64,000 bases of DNA from Pseudomonadota bacterium (lineage in GTDB: Bacteria; Pseudomonadota; Gammaproteobacteria; Burkholderiales; Sulfuricellaceae), in contig JAJYXP010000044.1 of the NCBI GenBank assembly GCA_021801705.1, positions 116,697 to 180,696 on the forward strand. The letters run 5' to 3'. Position 1 is the first letter of the stretch. Each line of letters starts with the position of its first letter. This document shows, piece after piece, positions 56,850 through 64,000 of this stretch. The translations under genes and the position numbers were made by a program. The notes beneath the pieces were generated by a model. It was not told the origin of the DNA and made no database searches. It saw only the letters and a list, made by a program, of their open reading frames with translations.

Positions 56850-57731
56850 TTAATCAGGTGCTGGGGCCGTTCTTGCTTTTTCCGCCCAGAATGCCGCAGC
56901 CTTTGGATCCGCGACGACACCATCGAGGCCTTTCTCATAGATATGAGCAAGACTTTTCATGGCCATCACATTGCCATTTGCTGCCGCTTTGCGGAACCAG
57001 TACAAGGCTTTTTCGTAGTCAAGCTTTTCACCATGCCCGCTCTCGTAGCGCGCGGCCAGCTTGTACTGACTGCTGGCATCCCCATCCTCAGCCAACTTCT
57101 GTAGATTGATCGGATGCTGATGGAAAACCTCCGCCACTTCATAGCCGGTATCCTCCATGAATTGCATAAATGCGACTGCAGACTCATAGCCTTCTTCAGC
57201 CGAGCGGGCAAGAAAATTTTCCGCCAGCTCCTGTTCGCGCGGGCCGGCACGCCGCAGCTTGTACATTTTTCCAAGGAGAAATTGGGCTTCGGCGTTGCCC
57301 TCAACCGCCGCGCGTTTAAGCCAATATTCTGCTTGCTCTGCGCTCTTCTCAACACCTTCGCCGGAAAGATACATCTTGCCCAGCTTAAGTTGAGCGTCAG
57401 TATTGCCGCGATCCGCAGCCTTTTTCCGCCAGTCGGCGCTTAATTTAAGGTTCTTTGGCACCCCGCGGCCTTGCTCATAAAGGTCGCCAAGAATTTGTTG
57501 AGCTGCAGCATTGCCCTGCATTCCGGCGCGTTCAAGCCAGTACGCGGCACGTTTCTCATCTTTTTGCACTCCATTGCCGTGAAGATACTCGATTGCAATA
57601 AGCAATTGAGCGCCATCGCTGCCACGCTCCGCAGCATTGGAAACCAGGGTAGTTTCCTCGGGCGTCATGGCGTGACAGAGGTGCGGGAATAATATTGTCA
57701 GGAATGCAATCAGGATAAAGCGAATATTCAT
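56850..57731 (-). CDS. Sel1-like repeat protein, exported
   Basis: A 293-residue protein with signal peptide (MNIRFILIAFLTILFPHLCHA) and about six to seven Sel1-like repeats of roughly 36 residues, for example GDLYEQGRGVPKNLKLSADW, GKMYLSGEGVEKSAEQAEYW and ARYESGHGEKLDYEKALYWF. Such solenoids mediate protein contacts in the periplasm or cell surface. Downstream on the same strand lies the TMTC-like gene's end region but with a 200-base gap. Function unknown beyond the fold. Confidence 0.85.
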   Translation of the reverse strand: MNIRFILIAFLTILFPHLCHAMTPEETTLVSNAAERGSDGAQLLIAIEYLHGNGVQKDEKRAAYWLERAGMQGNAAAQQILGDLYEQGRGVPKNLKLSADWRKKAADRGNTDAQLKLGKMYLSGEGVEKSAEQAEYWLKRAAVEGNAEAQFLLGKMYKLRRAGPREQELAENFLARSAEEGYESAVAFMQFMEDTGYEVAEVFHQHPINLQKLAEDGDASSQYKLAARYESGHGEKLDYEKALYWFRKAAANGNVMAMKSLAHIYEKGLDGVVADPKAAAFWAEKARTAPAPD

Positions 57732-57940
57732 GAATTTTCTGTATGCTCAAATTTGTTAACCGCAACAAAATACTCCAAAAAACTTGATTTCCGCCAAAAT
57801 GACTCGCCCATCATTGTGCATAATTATGCTGACATTAAGCTGACAAATTATAAACAAATTAAGACGATAAATTAATCCATATTTTCAAAACATATAGATC
57901 CGTAGTCTCAAATTCTGAGCGGCCCTGAAAGGGTGTCGCT
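57732..57940. other. 209-base AT-rich gap, nothing recognised
   Basis: Very AT-rich DNA upstream of the Sel1-repeat gene (minus) and downstream of the TMTC-like gene. It probably holds the promoter of the Sel1 gene. No hairpin with a T run or coding pattern was seen. Confidence 0.4.
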
Positions 57941-59287
57941 TCACTTTAAGGCGGCCAGATTTTCTGCTGCCCTGGTTTGTCGGGGATCGATTGCCAATGC
58001 CCGCAGATAAGCGCTTCGGGCCGCTTCCTTTCTTCCTGCCTGTTCGTAGGCAAACCCCAGGTTATTGAATACCCGTGCTTTACCGGGAGAAAGGGCGGCT
58101 GTTGCTTCCCAGAGGCTGACCTCGTCCCTGTAGTCCCGATTGCGAAAATGGGTGGCTAGCGCCAAGACGGCGCACATCAGCAAGGTCGCCGTCCTCAACG
58201 GGATGGCGTTCCAACGCGCCGACAGCCGAAAGCCGATAGCCGAAAGCGCAAAGATGGGACCTATCGCCGCCAGATAGAGTTGCCGCTCGTTGGCGATATC
58301 CAGCCGGGGAACCAGGGTATGGGTCGGCAGTAACTGGAGAAAGAACCATAGAACTCCGAACGCAAGCCAAGGTATACGCCGCAGGCTGGCGAATCCGGTA
58401 GCCAAAAGAAATGTTAGCAAGCCTGCCATTGCAATCAATTCAATATTCCAGGTTGCCTGGGTAGCAATATCGGGGTCAATGTTGAGATGGTGCGGAAAAA
58501 AGAGTTGCGCAAGCAGATAAGCCAACCCCCGGACCGCCACCGACAGATTGGCCCCAAGCGGGCGAAGATCGAGGCTGAATGCCAGTAGATCGAGATAGAC
58601 CGGATGAAACAGCATGGCGAGGAGGGCGCACGCCATTGTCAGCCAGTGCAGCCACTGTGCCGCGAGGATGCTCCGGACGCTCATCCTTTCGCATCGGACA
58701 GACTCCCAAAGAAGAAGCGCAAGGGGAAGCGTGATGGCGGTTTCCTTGACTGCAAGCGCAAACAGGAACAGGACAGGGGAAGCGAACCGGATCAGCCGCA
58801 GCGAAGCGGATCGCCTGCCCTGGGCATAGGTCAGCAGGCTGGCAAGGTAGAAAGAGGCGGAGAGGGAACTGGAACGCCCGCTGATGTAAGTAACAGCCTC
58901 AGTTTGGACGGGGTGGAGCGCGAACAGCAGGGCGGCGAAAAGGGCGGCATTCCGGCCTTCATTCTCAGGCAGGGGGGATATCTGCTCGAAGAATTGCCTT
59001 GCAAGCCAATAAACCAGCATGCTGTTGACGGCATGCACGGCAAGGTTGAACAGGTGAAACCCGAAAAGCCCCAGTCCGGAAGTCCAGTTGAGCGTATAGC
59101 TCGCTTTCAGCAGCGGTCGAATGCCCGGCATGGAAGCGAACCAGGCTTGCCAGGAATGAATTCGGGCGTCATTCACCACGACGTTGTAATCGTCGAACTG
59201 GAAGGCACCCTGAAAAGCATTGAAATAAGCCAGGCCAATCGCTACGGCAAGGAGCAGGAATGGGCACCAATATTCCTGTCTATTCAT
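57941..59287 (-). CDS. TMTC/GT-C-like membrane glycosyltransferase with one TPR
   Basis: A 448-residue polytopic protein with about ten membrane helices. The N-terminal loop FQFDDYNVVVNDARIHSW carries the Asp-Asp pair that fits GT-C mannosyltransferase-like proteins (PMT/TMTC type), and LFALHPVQTEAVTYISGRSSSLS is the characteristic TMTC region. The C-terminal 50 residues form a TPR (FNNLGFAYEQAGRKEAARSAYLRAL). It may glycosylate exported proteins or lipids using a polyprenyl-phosphate sugar. ATG 59287 overlaps the stop of a peptidase relic (ATGA). Confidence 0.75.
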   Translation of the reverse strand: MNRQEYWCPFLLLAVAIGLAYFNAFQGAFQFDDYNVVVNDARIHSWQAWFASMPGIRPLLKASYTLNWTSGLGLFGFHLFNLAVHAVNSMLVYWLARQFFEQISPLPENEGRNAALFAALLFALHPVQTEAVTYISGRSSSLSASFYLASLLTYAQGRRSASLRLIRFASPVLFLFALAVKETAITLPLALLLWESVRCERMSVRSILAAQWLHWLTMACALLAMLFHPVYLDLLAFSLDLRPLGANLSVAVRGLAYLLAQLFFPHHLNIDPDIATQATWNIELIAMAGLLTFLLATGFASLRRIPWLAFGVLWFFLQLLPTHTLVPRLDIANERQLYLAAIGPIFALSAIGFRLSARWNAIPLRTATLLMCAVLALATHFRNRDYRDEVSLWEATAALSPGKARVFNNLGFAYEQAGRKEAARSAYLRALAIDPRQTRAAENLAALK

Positions 59288-59427
59288 GGCGCCGCGCTAC
59301 GCAGGGAGCGGACATCGGCAAAGGCCCTGTCCAGCATGTCCACAGCCGTCCACCAGCGGTCCGGTGCATTGAGAAGCACCACCATGACCTGCGCGCCGTT
59401 CCGGCGAGCAAGGACAATGCAGAAAAA
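59284..59427 (-). pseudogene. Relic of an S11-type D-Ala-D-Ala carboxypeptidase C-terminus
   Basis: An open fragment of 47 codons reading FFCIVLARRNGAQVMVVLLN, then APDRWWTAVDMLDRAFADV to a TGA that overlaps the start of the TMTC-like gene. The pattern C-V-AR-xG-xVVVLLNAPDRWxxxxxLLDxAF is the C-terminal end of the catalytic domain in family S11 carboxypeptidases (DacA/DacB-like). Upstream there is an in-frame TGA at 59428-59430, then the gap before the next gene, so the N-terminal catalytic Ser and Lys are gone. The ATGA overlap implies a former operon with the glycosyltransferase gene. Confidence 0.5.
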
Positions 59428-59480
59428 TCAGCGCACACCATTGCAGGTAAGTACGGGCATAAAAAGGCCGAGCCATTCCC

Positions 59481-60728
59481 TTAGAAGCTGAACAAGCCCT
59501 TGATTTTCTTTACTGCATCCAGAGTCTTGTCGGCCTCACTCTTCTCTCGCGGCTGTGAAGAGTAGGAGCGGCCACCTGACGTATCGGAACTGCTGCCACC
59601 TCCGCCTCGTTCCTCCCGGCCTGCCAGCATCAACATGCCGGTGGACTTGAGGCGCACTTTCACAGCGGCATCGGGCGTCTTGGGTTTGGGGGGCCAAACG
59701 GTATTGAGATCCTCACCATAGGCGATCATCTGCACCATGGCGCCTTGCGAGGCCCCGAAAATCCCTTTGGGAATGGCGCATTCCGTCGTATCCGCAGGCA
59801 ACACCACTTTTTCCTTGATGAAGCGCTGCACATCCGGAGTCGGCAGGTAGTCCATCAATCCCCAGCCGGTATCGGGCTGTCGGCTCGAGGTCCAGATGAT
59901 GGTATCTCCTCCCTTGCCATCGCTCCCGGTTGCCATGACAAAGTAACCAATGCTGGTGGGAATCGCCTTCCAACGGAGGAGCACACTAGCCGAAGTATCT
60001 CCCTTGACCCCGTCGAACTCCACCGGAGCCATGAAATCCTGCTGGCGGCCGATGCCCAGACGAATATCCGGTGAGAAATTGCCATGGATGAAGTGGTCCC
60101 CCAGCAGGGAGGCATCAGAGGGAACACGCTTGTCATTCACTTTGTTTGGCCAGTCGGCGTAAGCCGCCGCGCTGCCGGGTGACGGTGGCTGCGGTCCTGA
60201 ACCGTGGCGCCCCATCATCCCACGCCCAAATTCGGCAGGGCTCATGCGGGCGGCATCCAGAATGCGTGGCTGCCCTGCAGGCACGTTTTCGTCGCATCCC
60301 CAGTAGATCAGGATGCGCCCCTTGGGTTTCTCGGCTTGTTCAGGGTTGCTATATTGCTCCGTAGAGCTTTTGTATACTTCCTTCTGCGCCGGAATCAAGG
60401 GTAGGTTGTCCCCCATGTTCATGGCGCGGGGAATGTCGTGGCGAGCCTGAGGATCGGAAGGAAGAGAGAGTGGAGAATTGAGTTGCAAAATCAGAGACTT
60501 CTGTACGCCAGACATACCCATGGAGTTCCCGACCAGTCCGCCAATCAGCCCTCCCATCAGTCCTCCACCGCCTGACGCCGCCTCACCCATGCCCGGCATG
60601 CTCCTGTTTTCAGTGGCGACACTCATCCAATATCGTGCAACAGGTTTTTTTGTATCAGCAGCTTGAGTGCCCAGCGGGCTGAGCAGTGCACCGATAGCCA
60701 GCATCCACCATTTCAGTTTGTTTTTCAT
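59481..60728 (-). CDS. Exported protein of unknown function, Gly-rich N-terminal part
   Basis: A 415-residue protein with signal peptide (KWWMLAIGALLSPLGTQAAD). Residues about 40-75 are a Gly-rich hydrophobic patch (GGGGLMGGLIGGLVGNSMGM) of unclear meaning. A beta-rich middle follows (ILIYWGCDENVPAGQPRILDAARM, FMAPVEFDGVKGDTSASVLLRWKAIPTSIGYFVMATG), then a polar Gly/Ser/Arg C-terminus with KTLDAVKKIKGLF. No family is recognised. ATG 60728 has a strong GGGGGAGG site; the longer reading from 60776 is unnecessary. Probably periplasmic or secreted. Confidence 0.75.
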   Translation of the reverse strand: MKNKLKWWMLAIGALLSPLGTQAADTKKPVARYWMSVATENRSMPGMGEAASGGGGLMGGLIGGLVGNSMGMSGVQKSLILQLNSPLSLPSDPQARHDIPRAMNMGDNLPLIPAQKEVYKSSTEQYSNPEQAEKPKGRILIYWGCDENVPAGQPRILDAARMSPAEFGRGMMGRHGSGPQPPSPGSAAAYADWPNKVNDKRVPSDASLLGDHFIHGNFSPDIRLGIGRQQDFMAPVEFDGVKGDTSASVLLRWKAIPTSIGYFVMATGSDGKGGDTIIWTSSRQPDTGWGLMDYLPTPDVQRFIKEKVVLPADTTECAIPKGIFGASQGAMVQMIAYGEDLNTVWPPKPKTPDAAVKVRLKSTGMLMLAGREERGGGGSSSDTSGGRSYSSQPREKSEADKTLDAVKKIKGLFSF

Positions 60729-61129
60729 AACCTCCCCCGACATAAAAATGCGAAAGACATACAACAAAAGAAACAATTACAGTCTAGCCAATAGAGCGAA
60801 TAGGACCCCATATGGCCCAAAATCAAGCAACAGCAGCAAGTTGGAGTTCGTGGGCCGCTTTGCGCATTTAAATTTTTAACGCTTACTAAATATAGCCCAT
60901 TTATCGAAGAGATATTTAATCTGGATCCGGCGGTTGTACGGGGTGTAGTGTGAGTTCATCCCGTTGCCCTAAAGAACTCCGGCTTTCTACGAGCTGAAGC
61001 TCGTGAAAGATCGTATGCGGGGCAAGGTGCCAACCCTCCCAGCATTTCCACGCAAGCGGGAAGGGATTGAGGGGAGGGCTGACAAGGAATGGCGCTTTCG
61101 CGGGGTGCGCTTGCTTCCTATGGCACATT
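60729..61129. other. 401-base intergenic region without a gene
   Basis: Upstream of the unknown exported protein and downstream of the sensor kinase gene, both on the minus strand. The first 170 bases are AT-rich and likely contain the promoter of the exported-protein gene. A stem ACGAGC/GCTCGT with a TGAA loop, extended by CTTTC/GAAAG (about 60993-61020), could be a factor-binding site or weak terminator of the kinase gene; no T run follows. No ORF has support. Confidence 0.5.
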
Positions 61130-62497
61130 TTATGTGGTCAATGCGAAATTCACCCGCACCAGCGTGCCTTGCCCGCTTGGCGGTGTTTTCAGTTCCACCG
61201 TGGCATTGTGGGTACGGGCGATTTCCTTGACGATGGCCAGCCCCAGGCCGCAGCCATCGCCAGGGCTGCCTTTGATCCGATAAAAGCGTTCAAATACCGC
61301 ATCGGCATCGCTTGCCGCAATGCCGGGGCCATTGTCCTCCACTTCCAGTGCGGCTTTTTTTTCTTTCACCATGGTGCGCACTGTAATCCTCCCGCCTGCC
61401 GGCGTGTAGCGGATGGCATTGTCGAGCAGATTGGCGAGCAACTCTCGTATCAGCAGCGGAATGCCGACAATTTGTACAGATTCCAGCTCGAAGCCGAGAT
61501 CAATATTCTTCGCCAGTGCCCGCGGCACCCATTCCTGAGCACATTCCTGTACGGTCTGGCTCAAATCGACCGGCTGCATTTCACCCGGCAGGTGTCCGGC
61601 CGGTTCTGCACGCGCCAGCGTCAGAAGCTGGTTGGCGAGATGGACGGTGCGCTCCGTGGCTGCAAACAGTCTTTGCAGTGTCAAGCGCAAATCGCCATCG
61701 TTTTTTTGGTGCAACGCCAGGTCAACCTGGGTTTGCAGGGCGGCAAGCGGTGTGCGTAATTGGTGCGCGGCATCTGAGATAAAGCGTTGCTGGGCATCCA
61801 GTGCACCGTCCAGTTTTTGCAGCAGGGTGTTCAACGCCTTTATCATAGGCTGGACCTCGGCCGGGGCGGTATTTTCCGGAACCGGGCGTAAGTCGTGCCG
61901 GGAGCGTGAGGCAATTTCCTTACGCAAGCGCTCGATGGGAGCAAGGCCACGCTTGACACCGAACCACACCAGCCAGATGGTTGCCATTACCAGCAGAATT
62001 TCCGGCACCAGCATGCCAAGAAGAATTTCCCAGATCAGTCTTTCGCGCTTGACCAAGGTTTCCGCCATCAGCACGAGAACTTGGCCAGCCTCGGAGGGAA
62101 CGAACAAGGCTGCGATGCGCACCCGCTCGCCGTAATAAAATCCGTCGTAATAAACCCAGTTCTCTTCCACCGGACTTTTCTCGGGCAAGGGCAACCCCTT
62201 GTGGCCGGCGATGAATTCGCCGTTTGGGCCTTGCACCAGATAATAAATGTGGTCGAACTTGTCGGTGAGCAGCACTTGATGGGCAATCGGCGGCAGGTTG
62301 AGCACGGCACGGCCGTTTTCGATTCTGACTTGCTTGGCGATAGCGAGCGCTTCGTCTAACAATGCCCGATCATAAGCCTGCGTAGCGGCGCTTAGTGTGA
62401 TCAGATAAGCGGCTATGGCGCCCACCACCAGCAATATGACCAATGACGGCAGCAGCCAGCCCAGCAACAACTGGCGCAGGCTATGACCGGGTTTCAT
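61130..62497 (-). CDS. Sensor histidine kinase, QseC/TctE type
   Basis: A 455-residue membrane kinase. Two helices (residues about 15-36 and 160-180) frame a periplasmic sensor of about 120 residues (2CSK_N-like). A HAMP-like linker (GVKRGLAPIERLRKEIASRS) leads to the H box DAAHQLRTPLAAL (His245), N box LLANLLDNAIRYTP, VEDNGPGI, FERFYR and GCGLGLAIVKEI. The signal is not clear from sequence; relatives sense citrate or catechol-like cues. ATG 62497 overlaps the regulator gene by 17 bases. The downstream end lies near the intergenic region with no further genes. Confidence 0.92.
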   Translation of the reverse strand: MKPGHSLRQLLLGWLLPSLVILLVVGAIAAYLITLSAATQAYDRALLDEALAIAKQVRIENGRAVLNLPPIAHQVLLTDKFDHIYYLVQGPNGEFIAGHKGLPLPEKSPVEENWVYYDGFYYGERVRIAALFVPSEAGQVLVLMAETLVKRERLIWEILLGMLVPEILLVMATIWLVWFGVKRGLAPIERLRKEIASRSRHDLRPVPENTAPAEVQPMIKALNTLLQKLDGALDAQQRFISDAAHQLRTPLAALQTQVDLALHQKNDGDLRLTLQRLFAATERTVHLANQLLTLARAEPAGHLPGEMQPVDLSQTVQECAQEWVPRALAKNIDLGFELESVQIVGIPLLIRELLANLLDNAIRYTPAGGRITVRTMVKEKKAALEVEDNGPGIAASDADAVFERFYRIKGSPGDGCGLGLAIVKEIARTHNATVELKTPPSGQGTLVRVNFALTT

Positions 62498-63164
62498 TGT
62501 TAGGCTTTTCCAATAGATAACCCAACCCACGCACGGTGCGAATATGCACCCCCGCCGGTTCCAGCTTGGCGCGCAGGCGCGAAATATAGGCCTCGACCGC
62601 ATTGGCGCTGATTTCTTCGCCCCAGCCACACAGCGATTGCAAAATCTGTTCCTTGCTGATGATGCGCCCTGCGCGCGTCAGCAGGAACTCCAGCACGCTC
62701 CATTCCCGCGCCGGCAACTCCAGCGGCGCGTCGTTCAGCCACGCCCGTTTAGCCGAGGTGTCGAGCAGCAGCGGGCCGTAGCTAATCTGCGGGTTGCCGC
62801 CAGACTGTCCGCGCCGGGTCAACGCCCGTATCCTCGCTTCCAGTTCAGCCAAGGCGATCGGCTTGATGATGTAGTCGTCGGCACCCAGATCAAGGCCTTT
62901 TACCCGGTCCTGCAGTGCATCGCGCGCGGTCAGGATCAACACCGGCGTGGTTTGTCCGCGCCGCCTCAACTTGCGCAGCACTTCGGTACCGTCCAGTTTA
63001 GGCAGGCCAAGGTCGAGAATGGCCAGGTCGTAGTGCTCGCGCGCCAGCCAGGAATCAGCCTGGTCGCCGTTTTGGGCCAGGTCCACGGCATAGCCGGCCT
63101 GCTTGAGGTAACCGATGATGCCGCCGGCCAGCAGGGTGTCGTCCTCGACGATGAGAATTCGCAT
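62481..63164 (-). CDS. OmpR-family response regulator
   Basis: A 227-residue regulator. The receiver has the acidic pair Asp8/Asp9 (VEDD), phosphoacceptor Asp51 (ILDLGLPKLDG) and Lys in DDYIIKP. The C-terminal winged helix (LELPAREWSVLEFLLTRAGRIISKEQILQSLCGW... VEAYISRLRAKLEPAGVHIRTVRGLGYLL) fits OmpR/PhoB. It is transcribed ahead of, and partly overlaps, the kinase gene, so the pair is one operon. Targets unknown; no obvious binding repeats were noticed upstream. Confidence 0.95.
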   Translation of the reverse strand: MRILIVEDDTLLAGGIIGYLKQAGYAVDLAQNGDQADSWLAREHYDLAILDLGLPKLDGTEVLRKLRRRGQTTPVLILTARDALQDRVKGLDLGADDYIIKPIALAELEARIRALTRRGQSGGNPQISYGPLLLDTSAKRAWLNDAPLELPAREWSVLEFLLTRAGRIISKEQILQSLCGWGEEISANAVEAYISRLRAKLEPAGVHIRTVRGLGYLLEKPNNETRS

Positions 63165-63299
63165 CCGTTGTCAGTTTCCAGTCAGGTTTTGTTACGACAA
63201 TAGCGCGCTTGGTGAAAGGTCGCAATGATAAGGAAATATCTCGATTTTAGGTTCTTCAGACATTTCTGTGGGGATCGTGTATAGCATCGGATTCAGGCT

Positions 63300-63400
63300 G
63301 GCAGCAGGTTTCTCGCTCCTTGCGGGAGAGGGGCAGGGTGGAGTGGTAAACACAAGCCGCTCACCCTCTTCCCAACCCTTCCCCCATCAAGGGGGGACAC
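63300..63400. repeat. GC-rich palindromic intergenic repeat, related to the one at 6346
   Basis: Contains the hairpin CTCC/GGAG around TTGC, GGGGCAGGGTGGAG on the left, and CCGCTCACCCTCTTCCC and CCCTTCCCCCATCAAGGGGG on the right, which pair in several ways. The style matches the repeat at 6346-6462, suggesting one dispersed family. It lies just before the degenerate gene. Confidence 0.45.
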
Positions 63401-63407
63401 ACGCATC

Positions 63408-63826
63408 TTGTTTGCCAAACACAACAATATCCTCGAAGACAAGGCGGAGCAGGTCGCTGCCATTCTGAACACCATCCGCGGTGCGGCCGATCAGCCAAAA
63501 AGCGGCCAAAAAACGCGATCCGCGTCTCGACGAACTGCACAGACTCGGACTTCCTCACGTCTGGCTCAGCGTCGCCGAAGCGATCGGTGCCGACGCCTTC
63601 CTGGAGATGGGTACTCGACGCAAAAGGAAAATTAACGGACAGCGGGTCGATGATCGAGGCCAAACTGCGCCCGTACAGATCCTACCTGCGATTCCAGCGG
63701 AACAGCTATATCAAGGCACTGAAAGCCCTCGGAATGAATCCGCAACAGATCAGAAAAGCGCTTGAAAAGCAGATGTCAGAACGACTCAGCATTACTCGGA
63801 TAACGCACATTTCGAAGGCTGATTAA
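63408..63826 (+). pseudogene. Degenerate small gene with two frame changes, family unknown
   Basis: Three consecutive frames continue one protein-like reading: LFAKHNNILEDKAEQVAAILNTIRGAADQ (63408 frame), then KKRDPRLDELHRLGLPHVWL SVAEAIGADAFLEM (63481 frame), then WRWVLDAKGKLTDSGSMIEA and KLRPYRSYLRFQRNSYIKALKALGMNPQQIRKALE (63587 frame) to TAA at 63826. Each step moves the frame by one, so two single-base changes broke the gene. The helical C-terminus could be a small DNA-binding protein of phage or Mor-activator type, but that is a guess. It lies 77 bases from tRNA-Asn. Confidence 0.5.
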
Positions 63827-63902
63827 TGGATGTAATGCTACTTATGCGCTACTTAACTCGGAAATAGAAAAAGGCCTGCATCGCTGCACGCCTTTATTTA
63901 TC

Positions 63903-63978
63903 TGGCTCCTCGACCTGGGCTCGAACCAGGGACCTGCGGATTAACAGTCCGTCGCTCTACCGACTGAGCTATCGAGGA
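63903..63978 (-). tRNA. tRNA-Asn (GTT)
   Basis: A 76-base tRNA on the minus strand. Acceptor TCCTCGA pairs with TCGAGGA, then G and encoded CCA (63903-63905). The anticodon loop CTGTTAA gives anticodon GTT, and the T-arm CCTGGTTCGAGCCCAGG pairs well. It lies near a degenerate gene; tRNA genes often serve as integration sites, but no attachment duplicate was found in the window. Confidence 0.97.
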
Positions 63979-64000
63979 ATTAAGAAGGCGCTATGATAGC

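Noticed and set aside
60993..61020. Stem-loop ACGAGC/GCTCGT as a terminator of the sensor kinase gene
   Set aside because: It is not followed by a T run on the minus strand, so only noted within the gap description.

Overview
The window is chromosomal DNA of a Gram-negative bacterium, most likely a betaproteobacterium close to Nitrosomonadales (Gallionella/Sulfuricella-type). That placement is an inference from gene order (rpsB-tsf-pyrH-frr-uppS-cdsA-dxr-rseP-bamA-skp-lpxD-fabZ-lpxA-lpxB-rnhB; pyrG-kdsA-eno-ftsB; dnaX-ybaB-recR) and protein style, not from a phylogeny. Most of the window is core genome, densely packed, with many 1-20 nt gene overlaps.

Layout. 1-4.1 kb: the end of a radical SAM gene, an RhlE-type DEAD-box helicase, a small unknown protein and a nitronate monooxygenase-like flavoprotein. 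4.6-6.3 kb: a flagellum-associated trio (DUF2802, FliK-like, FlhB C-domain-like). 6.5-9.9 kb (minus): map-glnD. 9.9-25.1 kb: a DsrE-like exported protein, then the long translation / envelope-biogenesis cluster from rpsB to rnhB plus a CopD-like membrane protein. 25.1-30.1 kb: motA-motB, a membrane-anchored methyltransferase, an HDOD-GAF regulator and a SPOUT RNA methyltransferase. 30.1-34.2 kb (minus): feoA-feoB behind a Fur-box-like site, and a compact operon of two HAMP-type membrane proteins around a seven-haem cytochrome c. 34.6-41.4 kb: pyrG-kdsA-eno-ftsB, a stand-alone RlmK-like methyltransferase (minus) and a second RhlE-type helicase. 41.4-44.3 kb: tRNA-Ser(GGA), 4.5S RNA, dnaX with a nine-A slippery run, ybaB, recR. 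44.3-44.5 kb: a MITE-like foldback element. 44.5-48.0 kb: a Mla-type lipid transport operon with STAS fused to the permease. 48.2-51.7 kb: a large class A PBP-like gene whose 3' end runs into a umuC relic. 51.8-55.3 kb (minus): a 1154-residue protein that I read as a PPi-type PEP carboxykinase candidate. 55.5-60.7 kb (minus): membrane, Sel1-repeat, TMTC-like and unknown exported proteins, with a peptidase relic. 61.1-63.2 kb (minus): a QseBC/TctDE-like two-component system. 63.3-64.0 kb: a GC-rich palindromic repeat, a frameshifted gene relic and tRNA-Asn(GTT).

How the genes work together. The central block couples translation (S2, EF-Ts, RRF) and nucleotide supply (UMP kinase) to the undecaprenyl and MEP isoprenoid steps (UppS, Dxr), phospholipid synthesis (CdsA), outer-membrane protein assembly (RseP, BamA, Skp) and lipid A synthesis (LpxD, FabZ, LpxA, LpxB; KdsA further along supplies Kdo). 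The Mla-type operon would maintain outer-membrane lipid asymmetry. Flagellar motor and export genes show that the organism is, or was, motile. Feo and the multihaem cytochrome point to iron/redox physiology.

No CRISPR array, prophage, intact insertion sequence or obvious defence island was seen. The points most worth a second look are the HAMP/seven-haem cytochrome/HAMP operon, the putative PPi-PEPCK, the dnaX slippery site with an immediate -1 stop, the foldback element with a third end-like copy elsewhere, and the umuC relic fused in frame to a PBP.
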